The notes under the pieces were generated by a model. The model made no database searches, was not told where the DNA came from, and saw nothing but the letters and a program-made list of their open reading frames with translations. 7,858 nucleotides of DNA from Caldilineaceae bacterium. Lineage in GTDB: Bacteria > Chloroflexota > Anaerolineae > Caldilineales > Caldilineaceae. Shown one piece after another: positions 1 through 5,669 of the stretch. Location: NCBI GenBank assembly GCA_024643705.1, contig JAHEML010000142.1, positions 1-7,858 of the forward strand, read 5' to 3'. How positions within the stretch are numbered: the stretch's first letter is position 1; each line of letters opens with the position of its first letter. Made by a program: the position numbers and the translations under genes.

Positions 1-587
1 TGTTGGACAAATCGGAAGGAATGGCGGATAGTACAGGCCGGATGGGGCTGGCCGCTCTCTTTACCCGTCTGGCCGATGGTACGCTCTTGGGGCCTGGTGT
101 GGGGAACGAGCTTGTACTGGGTCAGGCGGCTGGTCTCTTTGCTTCCCCCACGGGCGAAGATATGGCTGTGGCAGCCCTGCTGGATGAATCCGTGGCCGCG
201 GGGCAGGCGGTCAATCTGCGGCTGGAATGGCGCACCCAAGCCCCGGAATTGCTCGATCGGTATCAGGTTTTCGTTCATTTGCGTGGCGCGGATGGCAACA
301 TCACCCAGAACGATGGCGGCCCTCGCTTTGTGATTCCGCTTGCACCGGATCCGGTTACGCCGGATTGGCGGCAGTTGTCTCTGCCGGTGGATCTGCCGCT
401 GGGAGAGTATCCCGTGGTGATTGGCCTATTCGATCCTGTCAGCGGCGAACGACTCTCTGCAATGGATACCGACGGCCAACCAACTGGCAACGAACTTGAG
501 GTGGGTAGTGTGCGTGTGTTGCCGCCCCTTGTCCCGGATCAAGCCTGTGCGCTCATTCCGTTGGCCTGCCTTAGCCAGAGAAGGTGA
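1..587 (+). CDS. 3' part of a gene: probable extracytoplasmic beta-sandwich tail of a membrane protein (glycosyltransferase-39-like context)
   Basis: The frame is already open at the left edge, so the true start lies outside the window; the TTG at position 3 is only the first possible start codon and has no ribosome site visible. The stop is TGA at 585-587. The visible ~194 residues show no membrane helix. The core (about residues 60-175) alternates hydrophobic strands with turns: LRLEWRT, YQVFVHLRGADG, RQLSLPVDLPLGEY and VVIGLFDPVSGERL. Known family pattern: this strand-rich layout, with 'VFVHL..DG' followed by 'PLGEY.V.IGLFDP.SGERL', is common as the C-terminal tail of large membrane glycosyltransferase-39-like proteins in Chloroflexota. 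The enzymatic part, if any, is upstream and unseen, so the activity cannot be called. It is unlikely to be functionally tied to the genes downstream. Only a weak 6-bp hairpin and no T-tract follows the stop. Confidence 0.6.
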   Translation, partial: LDKSEGMADSTGRMGLAALFTRLADGTLLGPGVGNELVLGQAAGLFASPTGEDMAVAALLDESVAAGQAVNLRLEWRTQAPELLDRYQVFVHLRGADGNITQNDGGPRFVIPLAPDPVTPDWRQLSLPVDLPLGEYPVVIGLFDPVSGERLSAMDTDGQPTGNELEVGSVRVLPPLVPDQACALIPLACLSQRR

Positions 588-674
588 AAGTCGCCCCAAT
601 TCACCCACGCGAACTGTCCTTTCCATGATCGTCTGTGTGCCTATTGTCCGTAATCTCTAGACCAGGAGCCACCC

Positions 675-1721
675 ATGCACATTACCCAGGTAACCACGCA
701 AATTCGACGCCAGACGCCAGGCCCTACCATCAAACGTGACGCACTCCAGAGCTTGCCCGGCTCTGGCAGTGTGCGCGTGGAGATTGTCACCAACACCGGT
801 GTCATCGGCACGGGGGAGGCTGGTTTTGGCCGCATTGCTGGCGGGCCAGATGCGCTGGCAGCTCTGATCGAACATGAATTGAAACCGCTCATCCTCGGCC
901 AGGAGCCTGTTTTTGTGCGCAAGCTGCACCAGACCATGCTGGCCGAAACCGAATATCACGGCAGCCAGGGGCTGGCAACCTTTGGCATTGCCGCGCTGGA
1001 TACTGCCCTGTGGGACTGTTTGGGCCGGGCCAATGGCGTCCCTTGTTGGCAACTGTGGGGCGGTGTCCACACCCGAATTCCAGCCTATGCCATGGTGGGT
1101 TGGCTGAACTACGACGATGCAGAGGTGCAGGCGATCTGTCAGCAGGCCGTGGATCAAGGCTTTCAGGCGGTGAAAATCAAAGTCGGCTATCCCACGCTGG
1201 CCCAGGACATCAGGCGGGTGGAGGTTGTCCGCCGGGCGGTGGGTGATGATGTGGGGATTATGGTGGACGCCAACCAATCGTTGACCGCAGCCGAGGCCGT
1301 GCGCCGGGGGCGGGAATTTGAACGGATGGGTTGTGTCTGGTGGGAAGAGCCGATAGCCGCCGACGACATCGACGGCTATGCAGAATTGGCCCGCGCCCTG
1401 GACATTCCAATTGCCACGGGCGAGAATCTCTACAGCGAGAAGGACTTCGCACGCTTTCTACGCCGAGATGCGGTGGACATTGTGCAGCCAGACCTGCGTC
1501 GGGCGGGCGGCCCCACCGCTCTTCTTGGAATAGGGACAATGGCCGCGGCATTCCGCCGCCCCTATGCTTCCCACGGTGGTGGGCCGGTGCAACTCAATGT
1601 GATGGCCTGTTTGACCAACGCTCTCTATCTGGAAACCGGTCTGATTCCACCCGGTTCACCCCTGCAACTGGAAGAGGGCACAGTGCAAATACCCAACGGA
1701 CCGGGTTTTAGTTGGGGCTGA
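675..1721 (+). CDS. Mandelate racemase/muconate lactonizing enzyme family protein (enolase superfamily, probable acid-sugar dehydratase)
   Basis: Enolase superfamily enzymes abstract a proton alpha to a carboxylate held on Mg2+; the mandelate-racemase (MR) subgroup mostly dehydrates sugar acids in the cytoplasm. This 348-residue protein has the usual N-terminal capping domain (about 1-125) and a beta-barrel with the full MR catalytic set: KxK at K167/K169, metal ligands D198 (VDAN), E224 (WWEEP) and E250 (TGEN), the Asp-His dyad D273 (VQPD) and H300 (ASHGGG), and E320 (LETG). Every one sits exactly three positions after its mandelate racemase counterpart (K164, K166, D195, E221, E247, D270, H297, E317). 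The start ATG has AGGAG at 664-668, six bases upstream. It is first of three genes on this strand; the deacetylase follows after 56 bp. The substrate cannot be read from sequence: dehydratase is likelier than racemase because most MR-subgroup members are dehydratases. Confidence 0.93.
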   Translation: MHITQVTTQIRRQTPGPTIKRDALQSLPGSGSVRVEIVTNTGVIGTGEAGFGRIAGGPDALAALIEHELKPLILGQEPVFVRKLHQTMLAETEYHGSQGLATFGIAALDTALWDCLGRANGVPCWQLWGGVHTRIPAYAMVGWLNYDDAEVQAICQQAVDQGFQAVKIKVGYPTLAQDIRRVEVVRRAVGDDVGIMVDANQSLTAAEAVRRGREFERMGCVWWEEPIAADDIDGYAELARALDIPIATGENLYSEKDFARFLRRDAVDIVQPDLRRAGGPTALLGIGTMAAAFRRPYASHGGGPVQLNVMACLTNALYLETGLIPPGSPLQLEEGTVQIPNGPGFSWG

Positions 1722-1762
1722 TCTTTACCTATTTCCTGGACACTATTGGGGCTGGCTGCCAG

Positions 1763-1768
1763 AAAGGA
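1763..1768 (+). promoter_or_regulatory. Ribosome binding site deciding the deacetylase start
   Basis: AAAGGA lies nine bases before the ATG at 1778. The frame is open further upstream to a TTG at 1712, inside the end of the enolase gene, but no Shine-Dalgarno sequence precedes it. The extra 22 residues would also not resemble the N-terminus of a NodB domain, so the ATG at 1778 is preferred. Confidence 0.7.
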
Positions 1769-1777
1769 ACAAGAACC

Positions 1778-2674
1778 ATGACCGACTTTGTTTGGAGCAT
1801 CGACGACGCTGGGTCGGGAGGCGAAGTGCCGATCCAGGCCACCCGTCGTTTCGCACGCTTTCTGGAAAGCCGCGACCTGCGCGCCACCTGGTTGGTGGTT
1901 CCCAAGCCCAACGGTCAGCCGCTTTCGGCAGAATGGCTGGCTGTGCTGCGGGAAGCCAGGGACAACGGTCACGACCTGCAACTGCACGGGTTGACCCACG
2001 AGGACTGTTTCGAGTTTGGCCCGCCTGTCTGGCCTGCAACCTCCATCAATCCAGCCTTCGAGTCAACCTTTGCCCAACGGCGAAACGAACTGATCTCCCG
2101 CTACACAGTGGCAAATCTGCGCGCACGCATCGAGGAGGGGCAGGAGATTTTCCGTCGTGAGTTGGAGATCGAACCGGTTCTCTTTCGCGCACCTTGCGGG
2201 GCCATCTCCCAGGCCATGTTCAATGCCCTGGCCCAGGTTGGTATCCGCTATCATTCTTGCCAATACATCAGTGGAACCGGTTACGAGCATCTGACTCACA
2301 ACAGCGGCGACCTGACCCCCGTCTGGACTGATGCAATCCCCCATAGCCCCTTTCACTGGTACGCCGATGTGGTCGAAGCGCCTATCCTGGGTGAATATAC
2401 CTGGCGTGGCGCGGGTACACGTAGTGCCGAGTTTGTCGAACTGGCCCGCAAGGATGTGACCCGCATCGTCACAGAGAGCCAGGTTGCCGTGATTTTGATG
2501 CACACCCACGGCATTGCCGACGATTTTGATCACGCGTGCCGGGTGGTGGATGGGGTTCTGGAAATGGTGGCGGGTCTGGGCGATCACCGGTTTAACACGC
2601 TGGACAAGCTGATCGCGTCGGGCGCTCTGGATGTGGCGGCGACTGGCACAGGGCCAGATTCTTTGTTGATCTAG
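1778..2674 (+). CDS. Polysaccharide deacetylase family protein (NodB homology domain), probably cytoplasmic
   Basis: NodB-fold enzymes (carbohydrate esterase 4 and relatives) are metal-dependent hydrolases of N- or O-acyl groups or, in the PuuE branch, of ring amides. This 298-residue protein shows the motifs in order: SIDDA with the catalytic/metal Asp pair D9-D10, the metal-binding HxxxH at H70 and H74 (HGLTH), FRAPCG at 136-141 matching the RxPxG motif, and MHTHG at 241-245 carrying the late catalytic His. The NodB domain starts almost at residue 1, so there is no signal peptide or membrane anchor, unlike secreted chitin, xylan or peptidoglycan deacetylases. A small cytoplasmic substrate is therefore more likely than a polymer. 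Residues about 80-125 form an insert between motifs 2 and 3 that is rich in charged residues. It lies 56 bp after the enolase gene and 27 bp before the methyltransferase gene, probably one transcript. Substrate unknown. Confidence 0.88.
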   Translation: MTDFVWSIDDAGSGGEVPIQATRRFARFLESRDLRATWLVVPKPNGQPLSAEWLAVLREARDNGHDLQLHGLTHEDCFEFGPPVWPATSINPAFESTFAQRRNELISRYTVANLRARIEEGQEIFRRELEIEPVLFRAPCGAISQAMFNALAQVGIRYHSCQYISGTGYEHLTHNSGDLTPVWTDAIPHSPFHWYADVVEAPILGEYTWRGAGTRSAEFVELARKDVTRIVTESQVAVILMHTHGIADDFDHACRVVDGVLEMVAGLGDHRFNTLDKLIASGALDVAATGTGPDSLLI

Positions 2675-2686
2675 AAGCATGAACGC

Positions 2687-2694
2687 AGGAGGAA
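2687..2694 (+). promoter_or_regulatory. Strong ribosome binding site of the methyltransferase gene
   Basis: AGGAGGAA lies seven bases upstream of the ATG at 2702, within the 27-bp gap after the deacetylase stop. It fixes the start of the methyltransferase and is the best Shine-Dalgarno match in this cluster. Confidence 0.75.
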
Positions 2695-2701
2695 GGGAAG
2701 A

Positions 2702-3295
2702 ATGAGCTATTTATCCGAACGTCGGGAAGGCTGGACAGCCAAAGCCCGGCTGCTGCTTTCCCCAGCCCTGGCTGATGGCGCTGATGGCCTGTGGGCAGAT
2801 ATGGGCTGCGGTGATGGCATTTTTAGCTTTTTGCTCTGCGAGATGCTGGCCGCGGGTAGCCAGGTCTTTGCTGTAGATCGGGACAGGTTGGCGCTGGAAC
2901 GGGTGGCCCAACGCCAGGGCACGCTTACCCTCGCTTCTTCCCTGACAACCCTTCATGCCGACTTCACCCGCTCCCTGCGTCTGCCAGAGCTGGACGGTAT
3001 TTTGCTGGCTAATGCCCTCCATTTTGTCGCAGACAAGCAGCCGATGCTGGAGAAATTAGCCGATTTGCTCAAACCCAATGGACGATTGATCGTTGTGGAG
3101 TATAACACCCAGCGGGGCAACAGCGCAGTGCCATTCCCCTTCGATGAATCTGACTTTGTGGCATTGGCTGAGGCCGCCGGGTTGGCACAGGCGCAGATTG
3201 TCACCCGTGCTCCATCTACTTTTCTGGGGGAGATGTACACAGGCAGTGCCGTGAAGCCAGAAGGATCAGCGTCGACTATTCCAGAATCTCGATAA
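2702..3295 (+). CDS. Class I SAM-dependent methyltransferase, small
   Basis: This 197-residue protein is a compact Rossmann-fold methyltransferase. Motif I, which holds S-adenosylmethionine, is WADMGCGDG at 31-39. The acidic end of strand 2 is AVDRD at 57-61 (D59 likely contacts the ribose hydroxyls). D87 in LHADF fits the adenine-contact position, LLANALHFV (101-109) fits motif IV, and LLKPNGRLIVVEY (122-134) is the usual motif before strand 5. The length is near the minimum for the fold, with little room for a substrate-specificity domain, so the acceptor (small molecule, lipid or protein) cannot be named. It is last in the + strand cluster with the enolase and deacetylase. Its last 20 bases overlap the end of the DUF5995 gene on the other strand, and no terminator hairpin is visible there. 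Confidence 0.87.
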   Translation: MSYLSERREGWTAKARLLLSPALADGADGLWADMGCGDGIFSFLLCEMLAAGSQVFAVDRDRLALERVAQRQGTLTLASSLTTLHADFTRSLRLPELDGILLANALHFVADKQPMLEKLADLLKPNGRLIVVEYNTQRGNSAVPFPFDESDFVALAEAAGLAQAQIVTRAPSTFLGEMYTGSAVKPEGSASTIPESR

Positions 3296-4058
3296 TCGTT
3301 GGCACAAAACGCAACTCGCCTACCCGTACCAGCAGTAGCACGATACGCAGCCACCCTGTTGGCAGAATCAGTTGCCCCAACTTGGTCACATCGTTGTCGA
3401 GATCAGCAATCCGGGCACGCTGATCGTCCGGCCCAAGCAGCGCCAGCTCTTCGGCCCGCAGCCAGGCGTGGCCCCGTGTCAACCACATGCCCACATTCGT
3501 CAGCCCCTCGTCGCTCTTGCCCACAAATCGATCCAACACCCGTAGCAGGGGCCAAACCGCGGTGAGTTCTTCCTTGGTTTCCTGGACAAGCGCGGCCAGT
3601 ATTGCATTGATTTTGAAAAAGTCCGCTTTCAGCCCGGCCAGCCCGTGGGATGGCACACATTGCACCGCGGCAACGCTCAGGTCTACATTGATGTGGGCGT
3701 TCATGCCCAGCAGCAGATGTTGCAGAACAATCGGTTGCCAGCGTCCACTTGTCTCGAAAGCCAGAAGCCACACTGGGGGCGTGTTTTCCGGGGTTGTCAC
3801 ATAACGTTCCAGGGCATTCAGGTAGCGGTTGGCAAAGATCACATCCAGCCGCTCCATGCGCGGGCCATCTTCAAAGCTGCCGTCGGCAATGCCCTGTTTG
3901 ACAGCCCGGGTGACTTTGCGATAGAGCGCGGCAAAATAGCCCAGGCGACTGCTGTTCTGTTTGGCCCATTCGATCACTCGGTCCAGCGAAAGCAGCACGC
4001 CGTCGATGCTGTCGGCCTGGAGATTGGATAGGGGGTGTGGGTTCGTCGTTTCTGTCAT
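3276..4058 (-). CDS. DUF5995 family protein
   Basis: The 260-residue protein matches my memory of the DUF5995 family, an uncharacterised and mostly helical bacterial protein. Recognisable blocks are GYFAALYRKVT (40-50), FEDGPRMERLDVIFANRYL (62-80) and a segment at 107-127 that includes HLLLGMNAHINVDL, followed by KADFFKIN (144-151). H114, H122, N124 and D126 are polar residues in an otherwise helical hydrophobic setting and could form a metal or catalytic site; that is inference. No signal peptide is seen. The start is ATG at 4058 with AGAAAGGG (4067-4074) eight bases upstream; a TTG start at 4094 would overlap the preceding gene and has no ribosome site. It follows the FAD oxidoreductase by 16 bp, its ribosome site beginning right after that stop codon, so the two are very likely co-transcribed. 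Function unknown. Confidence 0.82.
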   Translation of the reverse strand: MTETTNPHPLSNLQADSIDGVLLSLDRVIEWAKQNSSRLGYFAALYRKVTRAVKQGIADGSFEDGPRMERLDVIFANRYLNALERYVTTPENTPPVWLLAFETSGRWQPIVLQHLLLGMNAHINVDLSVAAVQCVPSHGLAGLKADFFKINAILAALVQETKEELTAVWPLLRVLDRFVGKSDEGLTNVGMWLTRGHAWLRAEELALLGPDDQRARIADLDNDVTKLGQLILPTGWLRIVLLLVRVGELRFVPTIIEILE

Positions 4059-4066
4059 GCGCTTCA

Positions 4067-4074
4067 CCCTTTCT
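4067..4074 (-). promoter_or_regulatory. Ribosome binding site of the DUF5995 gene
   Basis: Read on the - strand, AGAAAGGG starts one base after the TAG stop of the FAD oxidoreductase (4075-4077) and ends eight bases before the ATG at 4058. It decides the start and supports transcription and translation coupled to the upstream gene. Confidence 0.65.
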
Positions 4075-5421
4075 CTACCAGCGGGGATCGCCAACTGCGC
4101 TACTCTCAGCCTGGGGTGCGGTCAGGATGCCCCCTACCTGAACAATACGGGATTGCAACAGGGCAATGTCAATTTCTCGTGGTGTGCGGTTGCTCTGCAC
4201 CGCTAAAGCCGCAGCCGTGCCCGCGGCCTGGCCCATGCCCATCGCCGTCGCGGTGACCCGGCTGGAGGCCAGGGCCTCGGAAGTGGCCGAATGGCAACGC
4301 CCAGCCACGAGCAAATTCTCCAGAGAGCGAGGCAGAAGGGTGCGATAGGGAATGTCGTAGGGTGGTGTCCAGGGGATGTGGTGATAGCCCGACTCTTTGG
4401 GCGGGTGGCGATCCAGACGCCACGCACCCAGTACGATCACATCGTCGTGACGCTGTCCCTCCGCTACATCGTCTCCGGTGAGCACATAGTCGCCCACAAT
4501 GCGCCGAGATTCCCGCGCGCCCGCGGTTGGCCCACTGGTCATAAAATAGGCCTCGGCAAATTCTGGCAATTCGGCCTTCCATAGCTCGAACATCGTCCAC
4601 GCATCTTTGCGCCCCTGGATTTCGGCTTCGGTCCACTCCCCCGGACTTGTACTGTCGCCAGGGTAGCGGGTGGCATTGAAATAGACATCCCTCCCAGAAA
4701 AGGTGGCCGGATAGGGGCCGCCATAGAGGCCGATTTCGCCCCGCTGTTGGGCAGCTTGCAACACAGCTGCGCAGCGTCGGCGCAGATCGAAGGTGGGTTG
4801 CAGATAGGCGATGCGAAAATGCAGACTCATGGGCTGCAACGGGTCGGCCTTCTCCACCGGCGCACCACCCCAGGCCGCTATGTCCCCGTCGCCCGTGCAG
4901 TCGATGACCATGCGGGGCTGGATTGCCACCAGGCCAGCCTTGTTGCTTACAAGCACTGTCTCCACCCGTCCATCCCGGTTGACCACATCTGTCACCTGGC
5001 TGTGGTAGAGAATATCCACCCCGGCCTCGCGCAGAATATCGTCTGCGGCCCGTTTGAATCGTTCCGGGTCGCAACGGGGAATCACCCGTTCTGGGTGCAT
5101 CTCGACAAACGAGAGATCGCCGTTTACGTTGTAGCGCAACGCTGGCCCTTGCCCAGGCTGGATGACGCCCATTCGTTCCAACATTTCGAAGACAATGCCA
5201 CCGACCACCGGCGCGCCGGTGCGTTCGTCCACAAAGCCATCGAAGGCCGAGCCGATAATGGCGGTGAAGAAGCCACCGGCAAAGCCCATTCGCTCGACCA
5301 GCATGGTTTTTGCGCCGCCTCGGGCCGCTGCCACCGCTGCCCCGATGCCCGCCAGACCAGCCCCGCATACAAGCACATCTGGCGTGGCAACAATGGGAAG
5401 TTGCTTGGAATAGGTGTACAT
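4075..5421 (-). CDS. FAD-dependent oxidoreductase (FAD_oxidored-type family)
   Basis: The 448-residue protein opens with a Rossmann ADP-binding motif, VLVCGAGLAGIGAAVAAAR (GxGxxG at 20-25), with the acidic end of strand 2 at E43 (LVERMG). A second FAD contact is DCTGDGD (174-180). RESRRIVGDY (303-312) is a hallmark of the FAD_oxidored family (PF12831), and NLLVAGRCHSATSEA (369-383) followed by MGMGQAAGTAAALA (394-407) is the C-terminal flavin-binding segment. No signal peptide, membrane helix or iron-sulfur cysteine cluster is seen. The electron donor is unknown; in a sugar-catabolic context, oxidation of a hydroxyl group is plausible. The start is ATG at 5421 with GGGAGA nine bases upstream. 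Upstream extension of the frame to 5649 would run through the divergent promoter region and gives a low-similarity, Cys- and Pro-rich tail, so it is rejected. Co-directional with DUF5995. Confidence 0.9.
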   Translation of the reverse strand: MYTYSKQLPIVATPDVLVCGAGLAGIGAAVAAARGGAKTMLVERMGFAGGFFTAIIGSAFDGFVDERTGAPVVGGIVFEMLERMGVIQPGQGPALRYNVNGDLSFVEMHPERVIPRCDPERFKRAADDILREAGVDILYHSQVTDVVNRDGRVETVLVSNKAGLVAIQPRMVIDCTGDGDIAAWGGAPVEKADPLQPMSLHFRIAYLQPTFDLRRRCAAVLQAAQQRGEIGLYGGPYPATFSGRDVYFNATRYPGDSTSPGEWTEAEIQGRKDAWTMFELWKAELPEFAEAYFMTSGPTAGARESRRIVGDYVLTGDDVAEGQRHDDVIVLGAWRLDRHPPKESGYHHIPWTPPYDIPYRTLLPRSLENLLVAGRCHSATSEALASSRVTATAMGMGQAAGTAAALAVQSNRTPREIDIALLQSRIVQVGGILTAPQAESSAVGDPRW

Positions 5422-5430
5422 GTCGAATTT

Positions 5431-5436
5431 TCTCCC
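5431..5436 (-). promoter_or_regulatory. Ribosome binding site deciding the FAD oxidoreductase start
   Basis: GGGAGA, read on the - strand, lies nine bases upstream of the ATG at 5421. It supports the short start, 76 codons inside the longer open frame. Confidence 0.6.
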
Positions 5437-5470
5437 GGTAGATGGTATGGAAGCGGCGGACGTAGACAGA

Positions 5471-5492
5471 CATAGAACGGGCATAGAACGGG
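5471..5492. repeat. 11-bp tandem direct repeat, two perfect copies
   Basis: CATAGAACGGG occurs twice head to tail (5471-5481 and 5482-5492), followed by CA, the start of a third copy. On the - strand the unit reads CCCGTTCTATG. The period of 11 bp is about one helical turn. It lies 50 bp upstream of the FAD oxidoreductase start, between the possible - strand promoter and the gene, in non-coding DNA. It could be a pair of protein-binding half-sites or simply a slippage duplication. Confidence 0.85.
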
Positions 5493-5510
5493 CAGACTTG
5501 CAGAAATTGT

Positions 5511-5539
5511 ATTGTACTGTTTGCACCGAAGGAAAACAA
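5511..5539 (-). promoter_or_regulatory. Possible sigma70-type promoter for the FAD oxidoreductase/DUF5995 pair
   Basis: Read on the - strand: TTGTTT (5539-5534), a 17-bp spacer, then TACAAT (5516-5511). The -10 matches five of six consensus bases but the -35 only three. Predicted transcription would start near 5504, just before the 11-bp tandem repeat. Confidence 0.35.
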
Positions 5540-5541
5540 GG

Positions 5542-5571
5542 TTGCTTTTGAGAACCGTAGAAGGGTATGAT
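5542..5571 (+). promoter_or_regulatory. Possible sigma70-type promoter for the SDR gene
   Basis: TTGCTT (5542-5547), an 18-bp spacer, then TATGAT (5566-5571). The -10 matches five of six bases and the -35 three of six. If real, it is back to back with the - strand candidate, the two -35 boxes being two bases apart, and the transcript would start near 5578, just before the long inverted repeat. Confidence 0.35.
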
Positions 5572-5580
5572 GTGGGCACC

Positions 5581-5628
5581 GTTTGGGCATGGACGGATGA
5601 ACGGTTCTCTCACCGTCCAAACCCAAAT
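5581..5628. repeat. Long imperfect inverted repeat in the SDR leader
   Basis: The outer arms TTTGGG (5582-5587) and CCCAAA (5622-5627) and inner arms TGGACGG (5590-5596) and CCGTCCA (5613-5619) pair perfectly. They are separated by a 2x2 mismatch (CA opposite AA), and a G.T pair closes the base. The loop is 16 nt. That gives 13 Watson-Crick pairs. No T-tract follows on either strand, so it does not look like an intrinsic terminator. It ends 28 bases before the SDR ribosome site (GAAAGGGG, 5657-5664). It could be an operator dyad for a dimeric regulator or an RNA hairpin in the 5' leader. Confidence 0.75.
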
Positions 5629-5669
5629 CTTCCACCCACATTCCCACACTTTAGAAGAAAGGGGACTCC

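Noticed and set aside
583..605. GGTGAA/TTCACC hairpin after the first gene as a terminator
   Set aside because: Only six pairs with an 11-nt loop and no T-tract. I see no convincing promoter in 588-674 either, so how the enolase cluster is transcribed remains open.
657..1277. 206-codon - strand open frame opposite the enolase gene (a similar 205-codon case lies at 2063-2680 opposite the deacetylase)
   Set aside because: His-rich, domain-free translations opposite genes with intact catalytic motifs; typical antisense frames in GC-rich DNA.
4747..5475. 242-codon + strand open frame opposite the FAD oxidoreductase
   Set aside because: No recognisable motif or ribosome site; it is antisense to well-supported coding sequence and crosses into the 11-bp repeat.
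5581..5628. Inverted repeat read as an intrinsic terminator
   Set aside because: No run of T follows on either strand, and it lies upstream of a gene start between divergent genes, where no transcript needs to end.
4169..5647. 492-codon open frame on the - strand overlapping the FAD oxidoreductase in another frame
   Set aside because: Its translation is Arg/Gly/Ser/Pro-rich and domain-free, whereas the chosen frame holds the full set of FAD-binding motifs. It does not indicate a frameshift, since the FAD frame is uninterrupted.
5422..5649. N-terminal extension of the FAD oxidoreductase frame by 76 codons
   Set aside because: It would remove nearly all of the divergent intergenic region, including the repeats, and lacks family similarity; the ATG at 5421 has a good ribosome site and lies 19 codons before the FAD motif, as is usual.
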